From contig JAKTNV010000009.1 of assembly GCA_022747635.1 (NCBI GenBank), positions 62,366,767 through 62,430,766 on the forward strand: a stretch of 64,000 nt of DNA, in the 5' to 3' direction. Both the position numbers and the translations under genes were made by a program. The notes below the pieces were generated by a model. It ran no database searches. It saw only the letters and a program-made list of their open reading frames with translations, and was not told the origin of the DNA. This document shows, piece by piece, positions 34,321-46,422 of the stretch; the stretch's first letter is position 1, and the number at the start of each line of letters is the position of its first letter. The stretch comes from Hetaerina americana. Its lineage: Eukaryota > Arthropoda > Insecta > Odonata > Calopterygidae.

Positions 34321-35404
34321 TTTTTTGGAGACGGTTGTGAAGCCAACGGAAATTCAAATCTATGTTGAGAGTTATATTTTAAATTGTGCTACTGCTTTAA
34401 TTTTATATTCGTCAATTTACCATCAACGAAGATTGGTACATAGCCTGCTTCAGCACTGGCGGGGTATTTGCTACCCATTGACTTGATTCTACTCATGACC
34501 CTTTTGCTACTGGAACCCGCCAATAGAAGTGTATCCGGGTGGTAAGCCTGGGTGTGATGGACTTATATACTCAGTATATCTGGTACTTAAACACGAAAGC
34601 CGATTTTGGTAAAACACGAGGTGACGCCTTCCTCTCTCAGACTCTAGGGTTAATCTTTTAAAGACCACCTCTTTACGCTAATTACTTGGACCAGAATAAT
34701 TTGAATCTTATCATTACCACCATAATCAATATGTTCTCCACCTTTTTTTATATTACTTGGAAAGACCAATTCGCCATCAGTTCGCAGTAATATAATAACC
34801 TATCAAAGTAAAAACAAGAAAATGTTGTCCCGGTATAATTTCTTTCTAAAACTATTATTTTATTTCTTAATCGTGTGATTTTAACTCCAAAGGAAATTTT
34901 GTTGCTCCCTTTGTCTGTAATGAGCAACTTGCAATCTCATATTTCATTTGTTTTTATTAAGCAACAGCCACAGCTTATAATCATAATTTAATATTATCTA
35001 TTGAAACGATTTGGATGAAAATTGTGTGTAACCTTCATATTTCGGTGGAGAGTACATTTCTCAGACAGTTTTCCTTCAATTGATTGTAATATTATTTGTT
35101 TGTCGATTTCGTGATTATTTTTACACGGGGCAGAATCTTTGATCTTTCATGCTAATTGACGGTGCTAATTTTTTCTAAAATTAAGTTTTCACCGGAAAAA
35201 GCTTAATCTAATTCCGGATCAATAAAGGGGTTATTACAAGGAACACAAAGATGATACAAAACCATAAAGTCATAATTTACAAAATGAAGCATTAATAGTA
35301 TGTAATTTTCTGATACCTAATCTTACCATGTTCTTTTAGAAAATGTCTTTTTCACAAAATATTTTTTGGTAAAATTCTACTGAGCTCATTAGAAAAACTA
35401 AGAA
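34321..35404. other. AT-rich gene-free stretch
   Basis: Nothing recognised. Confidence 0.5.
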
Positions 35405-36740
35405 TACTACCTTGATCAAAAATTTCCCGGAATTTATTCAGAAAATTAAAAATACAAGTTTATTCATCTAAATCTATATTGTCCCCTTCAAAGTAATCCC
35501 CATCGACTGCAACACACTTATGCCAGCGCTTGATCCAATCCTCGAAACATTTTTTATATTTGGTTTTCGGTATGTCCATCAGTGCTTCCTGCGATTTTTC
35601 CATTACTTCCTCTCGGCTGCTAAAACGCGTTCCCCGTAATGGTTTTTTAACTCGATTGAACAGAAAGAAGTCACAGGGAGCCAAATCAGGTGAATTCGGT
35701 GGCTGTTGGATGGTATTTGTTGCATTTTCCGTCAAAAAATTACGAATAATGATAGCACTGTGCGACGGTGCGTTATCATGGTGCAAAATCCACGAGTTTT
35801 CTGCCCACATTTCTGGTCTCTTTCGGCGAATTGCTTCACGCAAACGTCTCATAACGCCCAAATAATACTCTTTGTTTACTGTCTGGCCTTCTGGCAAAAA
35901 TTCATGATGCACTACACCGTTGTAATCCATGAAAACCGTCAGCATTGCCTTCTTTTTTGACTGAAAACGACGTGGTTTTTTTGGTCTCGGCTCATTTGGT
36001 GAACGCCATTCACTTGCCTGATGTCTGGATTGCGTGTCGTACTCATAAACCCACGTCTCGTCTCCAGTAATGATCCTTTTGATGAATGTGGGATCGGATT
36101 CAGCCTCGCAAATCATGTCTTTTGCGACGTCAACACGGTCTCTTTTTTGCATGAAATTGAGGTCTTTTGGCACCAACTTTGCTGCTACACGACGGAAACC
36201 CAAATCATTAACCACAATGTCTTGGGCGGATCCATAGGCAATGTTCAAGTCCTCCGCTATTTCTCTGATGGTTAATTTGCGGTTATTGACCAACATTTCT
36301 TTTACTTTATCAATTTTTTCACCGACTTTCGATGTCGATGGTCTGCCACTGCGTTCATCATCTTCGATTGACTCACGACCACTTCTGAACCGCTCGTGCC
36401 ACTGGTAAACGACCGTTTTTTTTAGAGAATCGTTGCCGAAACACTTTTCCAACATTTCCAACGTCCGTGCGCCACTAAATCCGTTTTTTACGCAAAATTT
36501 AATACAAGTTCGTTGTTGCAAATTTAAATCCATTTCTGAAATTGTAAAAAATCGCCAACACACACAGAGATAGATGTACTCTTGGCTACGTAACTTTTGC
36601 AAATGTCAAGTTATGACACTAAGATTTAAAGGGAATATCAACAACAGATGTACCAATTTAACAAAAAAAACAGAACTCAAATCGGAACGATGGGAGCGCC
36701 ACACGGTGGTTATTCCGGGAACCTTTTGATCAAGGTAGTA
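35405..36740 (-). mobile_element. Intact mariner transposon (1332 bp) with TIRs and TA target duplications
   Basis: The element is 35407-36738. Terminal inverted repeats begin CTACCTTGATCAAAA at both ends and continue TTCCCGGAAT after a two-base mismatch, giving 25 of 27 positions matching. TA dinucleotides flank at 35405-35406 and 36739-36740, the standard mariner target duplication. The single transposase ORF lies on the minus strand. An intact ORF with good TIRs suggests recent insertion or activity. Confidence 0.95.
35460..36533 (-). CDS. Mariner transposase, D,D34D, 357 aa
   Basis: I chose the start at 36533 (MDLNLQQRTCIKFCVK) because mariner transposases begin with this N-terminal helix-turn-helix region; the longer 380-codon frame adds 23 unrelated residues. 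Features in order: HTH region 1-110 with QWHERFRSGRESIEDDERSG; LVPKDL linker (120-125); TGDETW with catalytic D158; HHDNAPSHS with D253; and SPDLAPCDFFLF with D288. The spacing D253-D288 is 34 intervening residues, the mariner signature. The C-terminus has FEDWIKRWHKCVAVDGDYFEG. No stops or frameshifts. It catalyses cut-and-paste at TA sites. It looks close to the mariner lineage often annotated in insects as Mos1-like or GVQW3-like. Confidence 0.95.
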   Translation of the reverse strand: MDLNLQQRTCIKFCVKNGFSGARTLEMLEKCFGNDSLKKTVVYQWHERFRSGRESIEDDERSGRPSTSKVGEKIDKVKEMLVNNRKLTIREIAEDLNIAYGSAQDIVVNDLGFRRVAAKLVPKDLNFMQKRDRVDVAKDMICEAESDPTFIKRIITGDETWVYEYDTQSRHQASEWRSPNEPRPKKPRRFQSKKKAMLTVFMDYNGVVHHEFLPEGQTVNKEYYLGVMRRLREAIRRKRPEMWAENSWILHHDNAPSHSAIIIRNFLTENATNTIQQPPNSPDLAPCDFFLFNRVKKPLRGTRFSSREEVMEKSQEALMDIPKTKYKKCFEDWIKRWHKCVAVDGDYFEGDNIDLDE

Positions 36741-37880
36741 TACTATGCCAAATAATTCTTTTCAGCCTTTACAAAAGCGCTACTCACAATTTGGTTTTCT
36801 AAATTAAGGCTAGATAGAGAGTGCCACATTGAGGATCGAGAAATAATCTTGCAGATTTGAGTTTGGTTGTCTTATATAAAGATGCTGATTGAAGGGTACA
36901 CCTTAATTTACTTTTTCTGAGCGATAATTCACTTGGTTTGTAAAAACATTTCAGTGTTTGCAAAATTCCGGATAAGGTATAAAAGCATAAATAGCAATAT
37001 GAAGGAATATATGGCCCTGATCTTTTCGTTCTCGTCCCGTTAACTAGTGATGCACCTGAGTGATTTTTTTCATTGACATAGTTATCTATCTTTTTATTTG
37101 TGCAATAAAAGATTTATGCGACCTCGATATTTGTTAATACTGATGCTATTTCCATGCATGATAACATAATGTAGAGAAAAAAGTCTACATTAAATGTTTG
37201 ACTGTGACAATAGAGAATGAACGAAAATTCAGCGAGAGATTGTTAATGAAAGCATATATATGGTATGTTTAACACAAACATGTTTGATGTTGATCGATAA
37301 TTTACAAAATATTCAGAATAAATAATAACAATAAATACTATGCTAAATTAAACAAATATGTTGATCGAAATTTAGTTTGGCCTTTAATCTTGCGGGTCTA
37401 CCGAAAGGTGCCGGATGCGTACACAGCCAGAGATGCAAGACCTGCAGATATTATTGAAAGCTGAGATACAAGGGATTTCACTCGATGAATGAGCAGCCAG
37501 GGGCTGTAAGAGGCAATGATTTTAGGGTGTAATAGGCCCAATCCTTCGTTAAGGCGGCCTACAATGCAACGAAATCCGTATTGAGTGGCTGCCGCGAAGC
37601 AATAAGCCGTAAATAACCGGAGGGGGCAGCACCTCACGCGGCCAAGGTGAAAACCGCACTACTAGGCGCATGAGCATTCACTTCGCTCCAGATATGGCAT
37701 AAGCTACTTAAGCGGTATGAGTACTGGGATGTGAAGCATACAATGAAATGCCATCCATGGGAGTGGGAGGATAACGGCTCTTCTCCCATTGAATTTTTTA
37801 GCAAAAAAAGATGAAATATTATGAATAACTTAAATTAACTCTCTTAGCAAAACGTACCACAGATATATGATTCCACAAGA
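36741..37880. other. Gene-free stretch with an unexplained GC-richer block
   Basis: AT-rich DNA surrounds a GC-richer block at about 37385-37680 that is open on the minus strand for 79 codons (37398-37637). It contains phrases like GGAGGGGGCAGCACCTCACG. I recognise no family; it may be the end of an unidentified transposable element. Confidence 0.35.
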
Positions 37881-37889
37881 GGTTAAATT

Positions 37890-38520
37890 TCAGGTTGAGT
37901 ACTACTCGAGGGAACATCAAGGGGCGGTAATGGCGGAAGAGGCTGTGAGGTACTCTTCGGGAGGCATAAAGGGTGGGCGAGGAGGAAATAATGAGAATTG
38001 TGAAATAATAGCTTCCGAAGAATTTGAAGATTTTCTCCCGGTGCATTGTCATGGAGTCGAGGGGATGGAGGGGATCGGGATGGTGCGGTGGCTAACGTAC
38101 AGACAGGCTTCTCACCGAGAGGGCCCGGGTTCAAATCCTAGAGATAGCAAATATTTTTCAGTGGTATCCCGATCCCTACTTGGGGTGCTTTGTGAAGAGC
38201 ACTTTGAGTGAGCACGATGCCCCCGTCGGTTGGGACCTTAAACTGCGGACCTCTTGGCGCCTTTCGACAAGAGTAGGCTAATGCCGACGCCGGGTTTCTC
38301 TCCACCCTTCCTTTCCCATCCATCCATAATGGCGCAAATGACCTTAGCTGTTGGTCGCCTCTCATAAAAACTACTACTCGCAGGGATGGAAAGGTTTAGG
38401 AAGCGTAGGACTTCGCCCTGCATAGGAGAATATACATGAATATAAAAAAGTATCTGTAAGTGTATATATCTCTATATATACATACATACTAGGTTTGTAT
38501 AAAATGCATCGGGAAGAATT
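37890..38520 (+). repeat. Repeat D, copy 2, split by SINE-B
   Basis: Two segments (37890-38061 and 38391-38520) together match 34001-34320. They are separated by a SINE-B insertion with an 8-bp target duplication. The empty-site sequence in copy 1 (CCCGAGGGGGTGGAAAGG) confirms the insertion point. Confidence 0.65.
38062..38390 (+). repeat. SINE-B with 8-bp target duplication
   Basis: The element is 38070-38382, with GGGATGGA at both edges (38062-38069 and 38383-38390). It has a tRNA-like head with A box TGGCTAACGTA (38089-38099) and B box GGTTCAAATCC (38128-38138). The body is shared with the minus copy at 10423-10710: CAGTGGTATCCCGATCCC, GAAGAGCACTTTGAG, CTTGGCGCCTTTCG, TTTCTCTCCACCCTTCC. 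The head could superficially be taken for a tRNA gene, but the body and duplication show it is a SINE. Confidence 0.85.
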
Positions 38521-38599
38521 TTTCCTAGCATTACTGTACGCCACTGCGCGCCGGCTCCTTGGTGGGGGGTCTAACCTTGAATACACACCAATCGCCAAT

Positions 38600-39315
38600 C
38601 GCCTGCCAACTTTATTTCAGGCTAGATAGGGTATTTAGTGGACCCCTGTCGAATGATTCGGCGCAAGCGCGAAATATAGCGAACAATTGAACAGCGGGAC
38701 GCAATCAGATTTTGTGTTGGACTGGAGAAATCGGTTATGGAGACGTTGAGCATGGTTCACCAAGTGCCAATCTCCTGCGAGCGTTCGTTCAGGCTAGGTC
38801 ATATTTTAAGTGGATCCCTGTCGGGTGACTCGGCGCAAGCGCGAAATATAGCGAACAATTGAACAGCGGGACGCCATCAAATTTTGTGTTTGACACGGGA
38901 AATCGGGTACGGAGACGTTGGTCATGATTCACACAGTATTCAAGGGTGAAAGCATGGCACAAACTGCAGTTTTTAAGAGGCCCCAATCTCTTCGAAGATG
39001 GCCGAGAGAGTATGGAGGACGAGCCCCGTGCATTGGACGGCCGTCGGCGTCAAGAACCGACGACGACGTGCAACGTGTGCGAGAAGTGTTGAATTCAGAC
39101 GGTCGGTTAAGTTTACGCATGATCGTAGATCGTATTGGAATTGATAAAATGACAGTGCCCTTCATTATCACTGAAAATTTGACGGTGCTGAAGACCTGCA
39201 CTAAACTCGTCCGTATGGTCTTGAGGGACGACCAAAAGTAGGGTCGAGTGTCTGCTTGCAAAGATCTCCTGCAACGCGTTGATGAAGACCCCGACTTCTT
39301 GGGTGACGTTTGGAC
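38600..39315 (+). pseudogene. Mariner transposase N-terminal remnant with 172-bp tandem duplication
   Basis: Translation in pieces gives a mariner HTH region: DAIKFCV-like start, then an acidic-GRPSASRTDDDVQRVREVLN stretch, RLSLRMIVDRIGIDKMTV, and LVRMVLRDDQK. A TAG follows at 39239-39241, with DLLQRVDEDPDFLGDVW downstream. The first ~110 bp of the coding region occur twice, the string TCGGCGCAAGCGCG recurring at 38658 and 38830 (period 172). The catalytic half is missing; similarity ends near 39315. Closest in the window to the mariner at 57331. Confidence 0.8.
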
Positions 39316-39319
39316 AACA

Positions 39320-41690
39320 ACATACTATTTCTTCTTCTCAAAGGTAAAATCCTCCATCAAAGGACACATAGGACCATTGGGCCCTAAGTGCCGTCAAAGA
39401 AGCTTGCACGCGTACCCGTAAGGACATTCCGGAATCTACCTAACTGGGAGCCTTCGAGTTATGGAAAATCCGCTGGAAATAGTGCTCTATATATTTTGCA
39501 TACAGTACCGAAGAAGATGTTATTGGAAAGAACCAATAGGCAGAAAACGAAGACATACTACCAGTGCAGTCTTTTGAAGCTGAATCCAACCATGGATTAC
39601 AAGAGTAACCGATGAGAAGATATCAACAGCGACCATTATTAATGACCAATGTAAATGTTAGAATCTAATTAAAGCAAAAATGGATAGATGAACCCTCATA
39701 AATGCTGATGGACATGTAATGAAGTTAATCATTCGAAAGGCGCTGGCAGCATATATGCTAAGGATATGGGGTAAGGTAAGATTATATGGAAGATGGCAAA
39801 ATATAAAAAGTGGACAGGGATACAGCTGCAAAGGAACCCAAGGGTTGACAGTAAGCTGCCGGAAGAAATACCAGGATTAGGGAAGTGGGACAGGAACTAA
39901 TTGATGAGGGAAGAAAGTACAAAAACTAAAGAATGAGTTGGGAGCATTATAAAAAGAAACGAGACTAGCGGGAAGACAAGGAGAGACAATCTGTAATTAA
40001 TGAAGAATGAATTCGAGATAGTGAAAAGCAGTCTCGGACGAGGAAACGTTGAAGGAACTCATTGAATAAATATTACTATTTTAAACTTTAAGGAGCAAAT
40101 TAATTCAATTGCGAAATAATGGAGTACCATTTGAAGGGATTAGAAAAGAACTTGACCAGTTAGGGAGAGAGCTTTGAGGAGCTCTGACTAGGAAAATAAA
40201 TTGAAGAGGAATAGGTGGAATGGGAATATAATTGTAGAGGAATAGGTGCACCCATGACACTGTGTGTAGAATCCGGCGCCACCATTTAGAATTTGCGCAT
40301 GGACGAGAACTCTTCAACTGTTGATATCCTGCCCGAGCTTATTGAAATGTGGGGGAGAAGTATTTTACTAAGGTGTTGTTAACCGATATAAAATAAGTAC
40401 ACAACTGGTAAAATATGGAAGGACTCCCAAAACACCGTAAAAGTGCACTTTCCCAGGGAGAAGAGAGGACGGAATATTTTCAGGCCATCAGCCTCATGTC
40501 ACAGGAGTCAAAGATCATGACAAGAATCATCTACGGAATAAAGGAACGCAGAGCAGAGGATTTCCTAGGTGGAGACCAATTTGGATTTAGCAAAACCGGG
40601 GGCACAAGAGAAGCTATTTTAGCCCTTAAGCTTCTTACGGAAAATAGGATGGGAAAATACCAACAACCTTTCATCGGATTTGGGGAGTTGAAGAAGGAAT
40701 TCGATAATGCCGACTGACACAGTATGCTATATCTATGATAAAGGAAATAGCGGTGCCTTATTGTGAAAGGAGAGCGGTACACAAGGTGTAAGAAAACGTA
40801 AAGTATGAGGTTAAATCCGCGCTCAGCTTCGAGGAAGCAGGAATAAAGAAAGCAGTGGGGCAAGCGCTCAATTTCATTTTTCATTTCCGACGTTAATTTG
40901 AAAAAATAAGTAAATGGACTTATAAATGGTGCCGTATAACATCATTTTAACGGAGAATGAAATCGACATGCCGTTTTTTGTACACAAAATGTGCAAAGAT
41001 GATTCGAAAGGAGAGTCTAAAACTAAAACGCTCTCAATGTGAAAAAGGCAACTTGTTCAGTACAACTATTCGATAAGAGCAAACCTTAAATAATATTTCC
41101 GGCAGAAGAATAGAAGGAAAAAAATGGCATTGAAAAGGCAGAAAGGAAAGAATTCCTCTTGCTTGTAAGTAGGTTGATCTGCCAATAACGGAAGAAATTA
41201 GAACAGTACAGAATATGGTGGGTTTTTAAAAGAAACCTACTCGCAATGCAAAATACGTGTGTGTCAAAAAATAAGAAAAGAATTGATGAAGACATGCGTC
41301 CAGAGTACAGTGCGTATTATTTTCAGATGGATGGCAAAAGTAACATCGAAGTTATAGCGGAGGCAATGGAAACGTGGCGCCAAAAGAGAAGGATGAAGAT
41401 AAAAGGAGGGATCTAGATACTATCGAAGAACTTGTGCGATGGTGGGACGATGGAAGAAGCCTTGGAAAATTTCGAAAAGACGAGGCATAATCCATTGGCC
41501 ATATTTGGAGTCACGATAGCTTGCTGAGAATAGCTGTGAAGGTAATCCAAACAGAGGTACACTCCGGATGCGATGTGTGGAGCAGATAGTAACGGAAGAC
41601 GTGGAGGGTAAGAAATATGAACACATGGTGAGATTAGCTGATACTGAAGTGAAGAGAATACTATTCCGAGGTTTGACAATTTATTAATGC
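39320..41690 (+). pseudogene. LINE-A remnant, plus orientation, heavily decayed
   Basis: The clearest part is 40480-40720: ISLMSQESKIMTRIIYGIKERR, then GGDQFGFSKTGGTREAILALKLL and FIGFGELKKEFDNAD, the conserved N-terminal half of a non-LTR RT (fingers and motif A). Stops follow at once. At 41500-41640 the C-terminal end is recognisable in pieces (HDSLLRIAVKVIQTEV, then KYEHMVRLAD). 39320-40400 is plausibly the decayed upstream part but contains no firm motif. It is probably the same family as 3322-4258. Confidence 0.7.
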
Positions 41691-42105
41691 TGATAATAAT
41701 TAAAAATCACAGTGGCAAAATGAATCCGGTTGTACCTATTCAAACGCAATGCACTGACGTCCGTTGTGCGTAGATTTCGAGAAGTGCCTAAATAGGTAGC
41801 CCAGAAGTGAGTGCCTTAGGCAAAGATAACATAATTTCCTGCAATATTTGATTCGGCAATATCACTGCATTAAATCTACTCTCATTTAAGGATATGCTTA
41901 AACCAACGACCAAATAGTCTTTTTATCAATTTTATTGTTGCTTTAGGACGGGATGAATACTCTTCCAGGTAGACGATTTTATGTTGGCCAGCACTGCTAT
42001 TGATTATGCAGGGAAAACATGCGTCAATATGGGATAACCGATATAGATACATATTATTGTGAAGGAAATGTAGCGCAATGACATAAAATGAGATATATGA
42101 CATGT
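41691..42105. other. Gene-free stretch
   Basis: Nothing recognised. Confidence 0.45.
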
Positions 42106-42550
42106 GTTTGCGTATGAGAGTGTACCGAAGGGGTTTGGAGAGGAAGAGAGCGAGGTGTGGGGGAGAGGGAGGAAGTTGGCTCCGAGAGGCAAAGAGGAGT
42201 GGGAATATGGAGTAGTGTGGATAGCGCCACTGGCGAGAGGAAGTGAAAGGATATGTAATGCTGGCGGCTAAAGGCAAGGGGACGAGTGGAATGGGGGTGG
42301 GGGAGTGGAGAGACCCTGGGGGAGGGGGGTGGGTAATGGTGGAATGAGAGGATGCCGCCGCTGGTCGGGGAGGGGACAAGGGAATACCAGGGGGGTGCAG
42401 GAGCGTTGGGGGAAGGAAATAGAAAGAGAGGAAAGGAGGAGATGGCGATGGGAATGATGGGAGAGGGCGGTGATGATGATGGAAGGAGGGAGGGGATGGC
42501 GAAAGAAGGAGAGAGAGAGAGAAAGACGAGGACGGAAAGATAGAAACCAA
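42106..42550. repeat. Purine-rich (G/A) low-complexity block
   Basis: The plus strand is dominated by GA, GGA and GGGG units. Frames of 222 and 188 codons on the minus strand (41882-42550, 42054-42620) are Ser/Pro/Leu-rich and overlap in two phases, as expected from composition rather than coding. Confidence 0.8.
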
Positions 42551-43799
42551 GTGCGGAGAGGAAGGAAAGATTTATGTACTTATTCCGGGGGACAGGAAGA
42601 CGAGCTCTAAAAGAAGGCAAGGGCGTCGTCTCTCGGAAGACCTAAAAAAAATAAAGATTCGGTCACATGTCAGCAGGCGGCGGGTGTTGTCGAGTCCTCG
42701 CCACTTCGTTGAATCGGTGTTTGCGTACTACGGCATCTTTCGCCCTCAAGGCATTCACACCAAATAGAACGTAAGACCTTAGCTTGAAAAATCAAAGTTA
42801 AGAAAAGTAACTAAATTTGAAGTTGAGCACATGGTTGGGAAAAAGTCCGTTCACATTGTGCTTTGAGAACTCAGGAGATCGCGACTCGTGTTCATCTTTA
42901 AGATCGAAATCCCGATCACGGGTGAGAACGTGCTGTTAAGCTCTTCAAATCATGCCCATTAAATAGATTAAATAGTGTCAGCAGTTGAATGGAAATGGCA
43001 CTGGAAGAGAGTAGCTACCAATAAATATTCGAAATACATTTCAACTATTAAGAGTATTAGACTATTTCACATTTCCGCCGTAGACTTAGCAGAGTTGCTT
43101 GATGTTTTTCATTCTCCTATTTACCGACGTAAGCGAAGAGAAACCAGAATTGAATGACTAACCTTGGAAGATGAGAGCCATTGACAACGATTCTAGAATT
43201 TGACCTTACTTCGTCAAAGATGGGCTCTTAAGTTGAATTAAATCTAATTTGAACCAGCCTATGCTCGCCATTATGTGGTATGAGTAAGGTACCACCAACC
43301 GTTGACGATTATCTTTGTGCATGACAGGAACACTATGGCAAATTACTCAGTCTGAACGATGAAATAATTAATTTCGACTGTTTCTTTCGAGCAAAACATA
43401 TTACAAACACTCTATCAGCCACCGCTAAGCTAATGGCATGAGTTTATTCACCCCCGCAGGAAATATCAATATTTTTAAATGAAGAATATTTTAAATTATA
43501 ACTCTTTGGACAAGTGGACAGTAAAAATAGCAGATAGAAAATTCATAATATAAACATAAATGACACATTTGATCTCTCAATCTTATAGTACTGCCATAGC
43601 TTGTTTGTCACACTGTATTTTCGTGTTTCTTGGTGCTTCTGTAGCAGGTTATTACGCCAGTATTCTAAAAATATCTAACATGCTAATGATGTCACCTGTA
43701 TATTTGGTCTATTTCTTCAATGCCATGAAAGTTAGAGTCAAATATTTATGTGTACATCGCCATGACATGCTGATATAAAAAAATAAAAATGTATATAAT

Positions 43800-43800
<1 letters not shown>
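42551..43800. other. Gene-free stretch
   Basis: Nothing recognised. Confidence 0.5.

Positions 43801-43802
<2 letters not shown>

Positions 43803-43876
<74 letters not shown>
43803..43876. repeat. (TA)n microsatellite
   Basis: About 74 bp of alternating TA, followed by a short (CA)n-like ACACACGCACACACAC stretch at 43889-43905. No transposable element abuts it. Confidence 0.95.
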
Positions 43877-43878
<2 letters not shown>

Positions 43879-43905
43879 CTATATATATACACACACGCAC
43901 ACACA

Positions 43906-46422
43906 CAAACAAGATTTTGTGTACGCAAGCAAAGTGTACCTCATTAAAGCCTCTAAATTTTAAAAGTACAAAATTTATAGTAATTTTTTTTTGATCTAAC
44001 TGCATGTGTGTATTTTGCGAGAAAATATTTGAGAATATATAATAATTACGTTAGACCAGAGGCCTTAAATAAGAGTTTATTATTAGTGTTCCTTTCATCA
44101 AGTACAATAAAGATTTGGAAATATTAGTATATACACCTCCAGATTACCCTAAAATCGCCACAAGAGCAGCTATAGGAAATGTGACGTTAATTTTGGTCGC
44201 AAAGCATATTTTATGTTTATTTTGCCATAAAAAATCATTTAGGATGATTTTCAGGATATTATATTCGTTGAAATGAATCTGACCCAGCCTTAGCAACATA
44301 TTTAATCTGTGTGTCTGTAATGACTTTCACATTTCACTCGTGAAAAACCTGGGCCAGTGAAGGGATTATAGGGTACCACGCCTCTTTTGCCGGTTTACTC
44401 ATCCATTTTATTTCCACTATCACTGCACGAATCTCTCAATTCTTTCGCGCCCAAATCGTCGACATGAAAGGCCGATAAATATTCTTTCATAGTATCTCAG
44501 CAACAAATATTATTAAGCAGGATTCTACCGGGTTAGGTTAGGTTTTTGATGGATCTTGGTATGGTAAATTACTCTACTCCCAGCGTCTTTACTTTTATGA
44601 TACCAAGTATCATTAAAACTAATGCTTCATGTTACAATATTCATTCTTGAAATCTGAAGAACTCCCTATTTTCATCCAAAACCCCAAATTTTTTCAACAA
44701 AATTTGAATATGTTGATCCAAGGCCCACCAAACATCTAGATGATTCGAAGATGATTGGATTGGAATATTTGAAGTCTCAAAGTACAATATGGCAAATAAT
44801 TTAAATCTGCGAGATGTACTAGGCATCTTTAATTTTCATGAAGAAAAAACGATGGGTTAAGAAGCGATGAGCTGGATTAAAAAAAATACATTTATTTCAG
44901 TATTTGGCCAACAGTTTTCTAATTTGCTGACATTTCATTTTATTAGTCCGAAAACTAAACTTATTTGATCATAGTCACAGTAAGGTCACCGAAAGGTTCC
45001 TGAAATATTACCATAAATAATAGATTTAATACATGAAAATAGAACATGTTGCCATTGCATTATACAAAATATCTCAGGAGCCTAACAGAATTTTAGTCAT
45101 TAATCCACGATACGACCAGAACTTTGTGGTTAACATATCAGACTCTTTCATATTTGTGTATAATATTAAGTGAGATTTATAATTAAATAAAGTCCTTGAA
45201 ATGTGAGTGAAACGTTATTCTCTCTTTGCTCAGAATTTCTTGTTATACATACTTCCCTGCAAGATTAAATTTGCTTAGTGAAGTTTTAAAATTTAATTCT
45301 CATCGTATATATCCCATTCATTATTCAAGACGCCTGATCAATTATTTGGAATACTATCTTGTTTAATAATACTCATGAAACAACAAATGAAGCATTACAG
45401 CATCAGAATAATTCTAAGCTAATAAACGACTAATGAATAAAATATGTCTGTCCACAAAGATAAAATTCGAAATCTTACCGAAAAAATAAGGGTAATACTT
45501 TTTAAATTTTGCGGCAGATTTTTCATTATTGTGACTGTCTTCATGAAAAAGTTAAATCCTATTTAATTTTGCGCATCTTGAACAGTTTTTCTATCTGTTT
45601 TCTTGAACGATTGGGGAAGTAAACTGTTATACTTTTGGTCATTATTTTGGCGCGAGTTTAAACTATTTATAATGAATTCGTTAGGCTTGTGCAGAAAAAG
45701 GAATCGGGGTAATAACTTTTGAAAACATATGTCGAATACATATCAGCTTTATAGTAATTATTAACTTAAATACTATTTATTATAGAAATAGACGTAACCT
45801 TAACTGCGTTACAACAGTGTAACTGTCCATTTATTCTTATACGTTGAGCTTCAGGCTTTTCAACAAGAATGTGTGGCAAGGGTATTTTAACTCTATATTT
45901 GCAATAGTAGTGTATTCCCTCATTTATTCCGTAGAGTAGAAAAGGAGCAAATATCAGAGCAAAAGAGTCATTTTTGGATGTATATTTACTTCATATTACT
46001 TTAAATTCCCTCAAGCTAAGGTTTAAGAGTCAAGAGAATAAAAGAAGAGTGAAAGTTGAAAAGACAGCTTTTAAGTTTTATTTCACCTTTTTTTCCGAAC
46101 GGAAGCAGTATACCACGAGATATATCATTGAAAATACCGTCACGACTATGTGAATCGCATCATATTTCGGTGGCTATCGTAAGTGCTTCCTTAATCAAAT
46201 TCAAATTTAAGACGAGACGTTACTGAAGAATTCTCCGGGTTTGAATTCTCTAGGAGTGGAACGGAGGCCAATTGTTTTCTAAGTCATTAAAATAGCCACC
46301 ATTCAACTCGGATCCGCAAAAGTAAGCGCAGATGGACCTGATCGGTCACATTTACATGGCGGCATGAAAGTCACGTTAAATTCTATACGACACTGTCTTA
46401 GGCGTTACTTGGTGGAAGCCTT
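43906..46422. other. AT-rich gene-free stretch
   Basis: Nothing recognised. Confidence 0.5.

Noticed and set aside
35530..36275. Plus-strand frames of 84-111 codons
   Set aside because: Antisense of the mariner transposase.
38080..38150. tRNA gene
   Set aside because: A and B boxes are present, but the sequence continues into a shared SINE body and is bounded by an 8-bp target duplication.
41882..42620. 222- and 188-codon minus frames as proteins
   Set aside because: Two overlapping phases are both open over a GA-rich tract, the expected artefact of missing stop codons in polypyrimidine sequence.
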